Assembly: GCA_947359465.1 (NCBI GenBank) | Contig: OX375873.1 | Location: forward strand, 94,449,478 to 94,513,477 | Origin: Metellina segmentata | Taxonomy: Eukaryota; Arthropoda; Arachnida; Araneae; Tetragnathidae | DNA: 64,000 nucleotides | Direction of reading: 5' to 3' | In this document: one piece after another, positions 63,758-64,000 of the stretch | How the letters are laid out: each line of letters opens with the position of its first letter | Numbering within the stretch: position 1 is the stretch's first letter | The notes under the pieces: model-generated | Seen by the model: only the letters and a program-made list of their open reading frames with translations | Told to the model about the DNA's origin: nothing | Databases searched by the model: none | Translations under genes and position numbers: made by a program

Positions 63758-64000
63758 CTAGAAAAATAAGATACAAAGCATAAATTATATCTAGAAGAAT
63801 AAAGTTAAATATTGAAATAAATTACAGTTTAGTACATAGCAAAAAAGTACTTTTAAATTAAATGTTTCGCAATCAAGCATTCATGCTTTTAAATATATGG
63901 TACCATACAGCTTATACTTCACATAAATTTATACACTAATGGGTTAATAATGCTCATATTTCTAGTGCGTTAAGGCAAAACTGTAAGTCAAAATACCAAA
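63758..64000 (-). other. Intron of the TBC gene (runs off the window)
   Basis: AT-rich sequence upstream of the first visible TBC exon; no exon recognised before the window ends. Confidence 0.6.

Noticed and set aside
1..64000. CRISPR array, operon, rRNA cluster or integrated virus
   Set aside because: No short regularly spaced repeats with unique spacers, no tightly packed genes, no rRNA signature and no viral structural or replication protein frame were seen.

Overview
The window reads as AT-rich nuclear DNA of an arthropod, possibly an arachnid such as a spider. The grounds are spliced exons with GT-AG introns, a TBC1D2-type Rab GTPase-activating gene, a Tc1/mariner transposase with an arthropod-style DUF4817-type N terminus, and dense tRNA-derived SINEs. 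The species cannot be fixed from the sequence alone. No operon, CRISPR array, rRNA gene or bacterial feature was seen.

Host genes occupy only the right-hand part. On the + strand, three exons at 53123-53251, 54232-54448 and 55472-55725 join in frame into the last ~199 residues of a basic protein that I do not recognise. On the - strand, exons at 63757-63620, 63232-63056 and 59846-59712 encode the C-terminal half of a TBC domain, closest in character to TBC1D2/Armus. The two genes are convergent. The start of each gene lies outside the window or was not found, and the last TBC exon was not found.

The remaining ~53 kb is intergenic or intronic and packed with mobile DNA. SINE-A (about 300-330 bp, tRNA head, tail ending in TTACCTTACC-like repeats) has about 14 copies or pieces and comes with at least two different tRNA heads and two tails. 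SINE-B (about 200 bp, tRNA head, tail ending in AAAACCCAACCAACC-like sequence) has about 17 copies, all with the sense strand on -. A jockey/I-like LINE end at 24.2-24.9 kb shares the SINE-B tail and is a candidate driver. DNA transposons include an apparently intact 1503-bp DD41D mariner element (43669-45171), a decayed relative (60001-60678), two pogo/Tigger-like remnants (28175-28986, 31043-31900), a hAT-type element with perfect 8-bp target duplications (19395-20855), a CAGGGTTGTAACA-type element (47565-48407), a TTAA-flanked foldback (6426-7117), two copies of an unclassified GC-rich hairpin element (19863-20520, 27472-28135), and an inverted-repeat element at 62 kb.

Tandem repeats include a 177-bp array (2334-3660) that stays open over 311 codons on the - strand, a degenerate ~40-bp GC-rich minisatellite (12545-12935), a 21-bp minisatellite interrupted by the mariner element, and a long (TA)n tract at 18.3 kb. 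Several stretches lacking repeats (1-960, 3661-4300, 7500-7780, 21131-21980, 34900-35380, 45900-46400, 48620-49200) have less AT-rich sequence and may be conserved non-coding DNA. This is only an inference without comparison to relatives.
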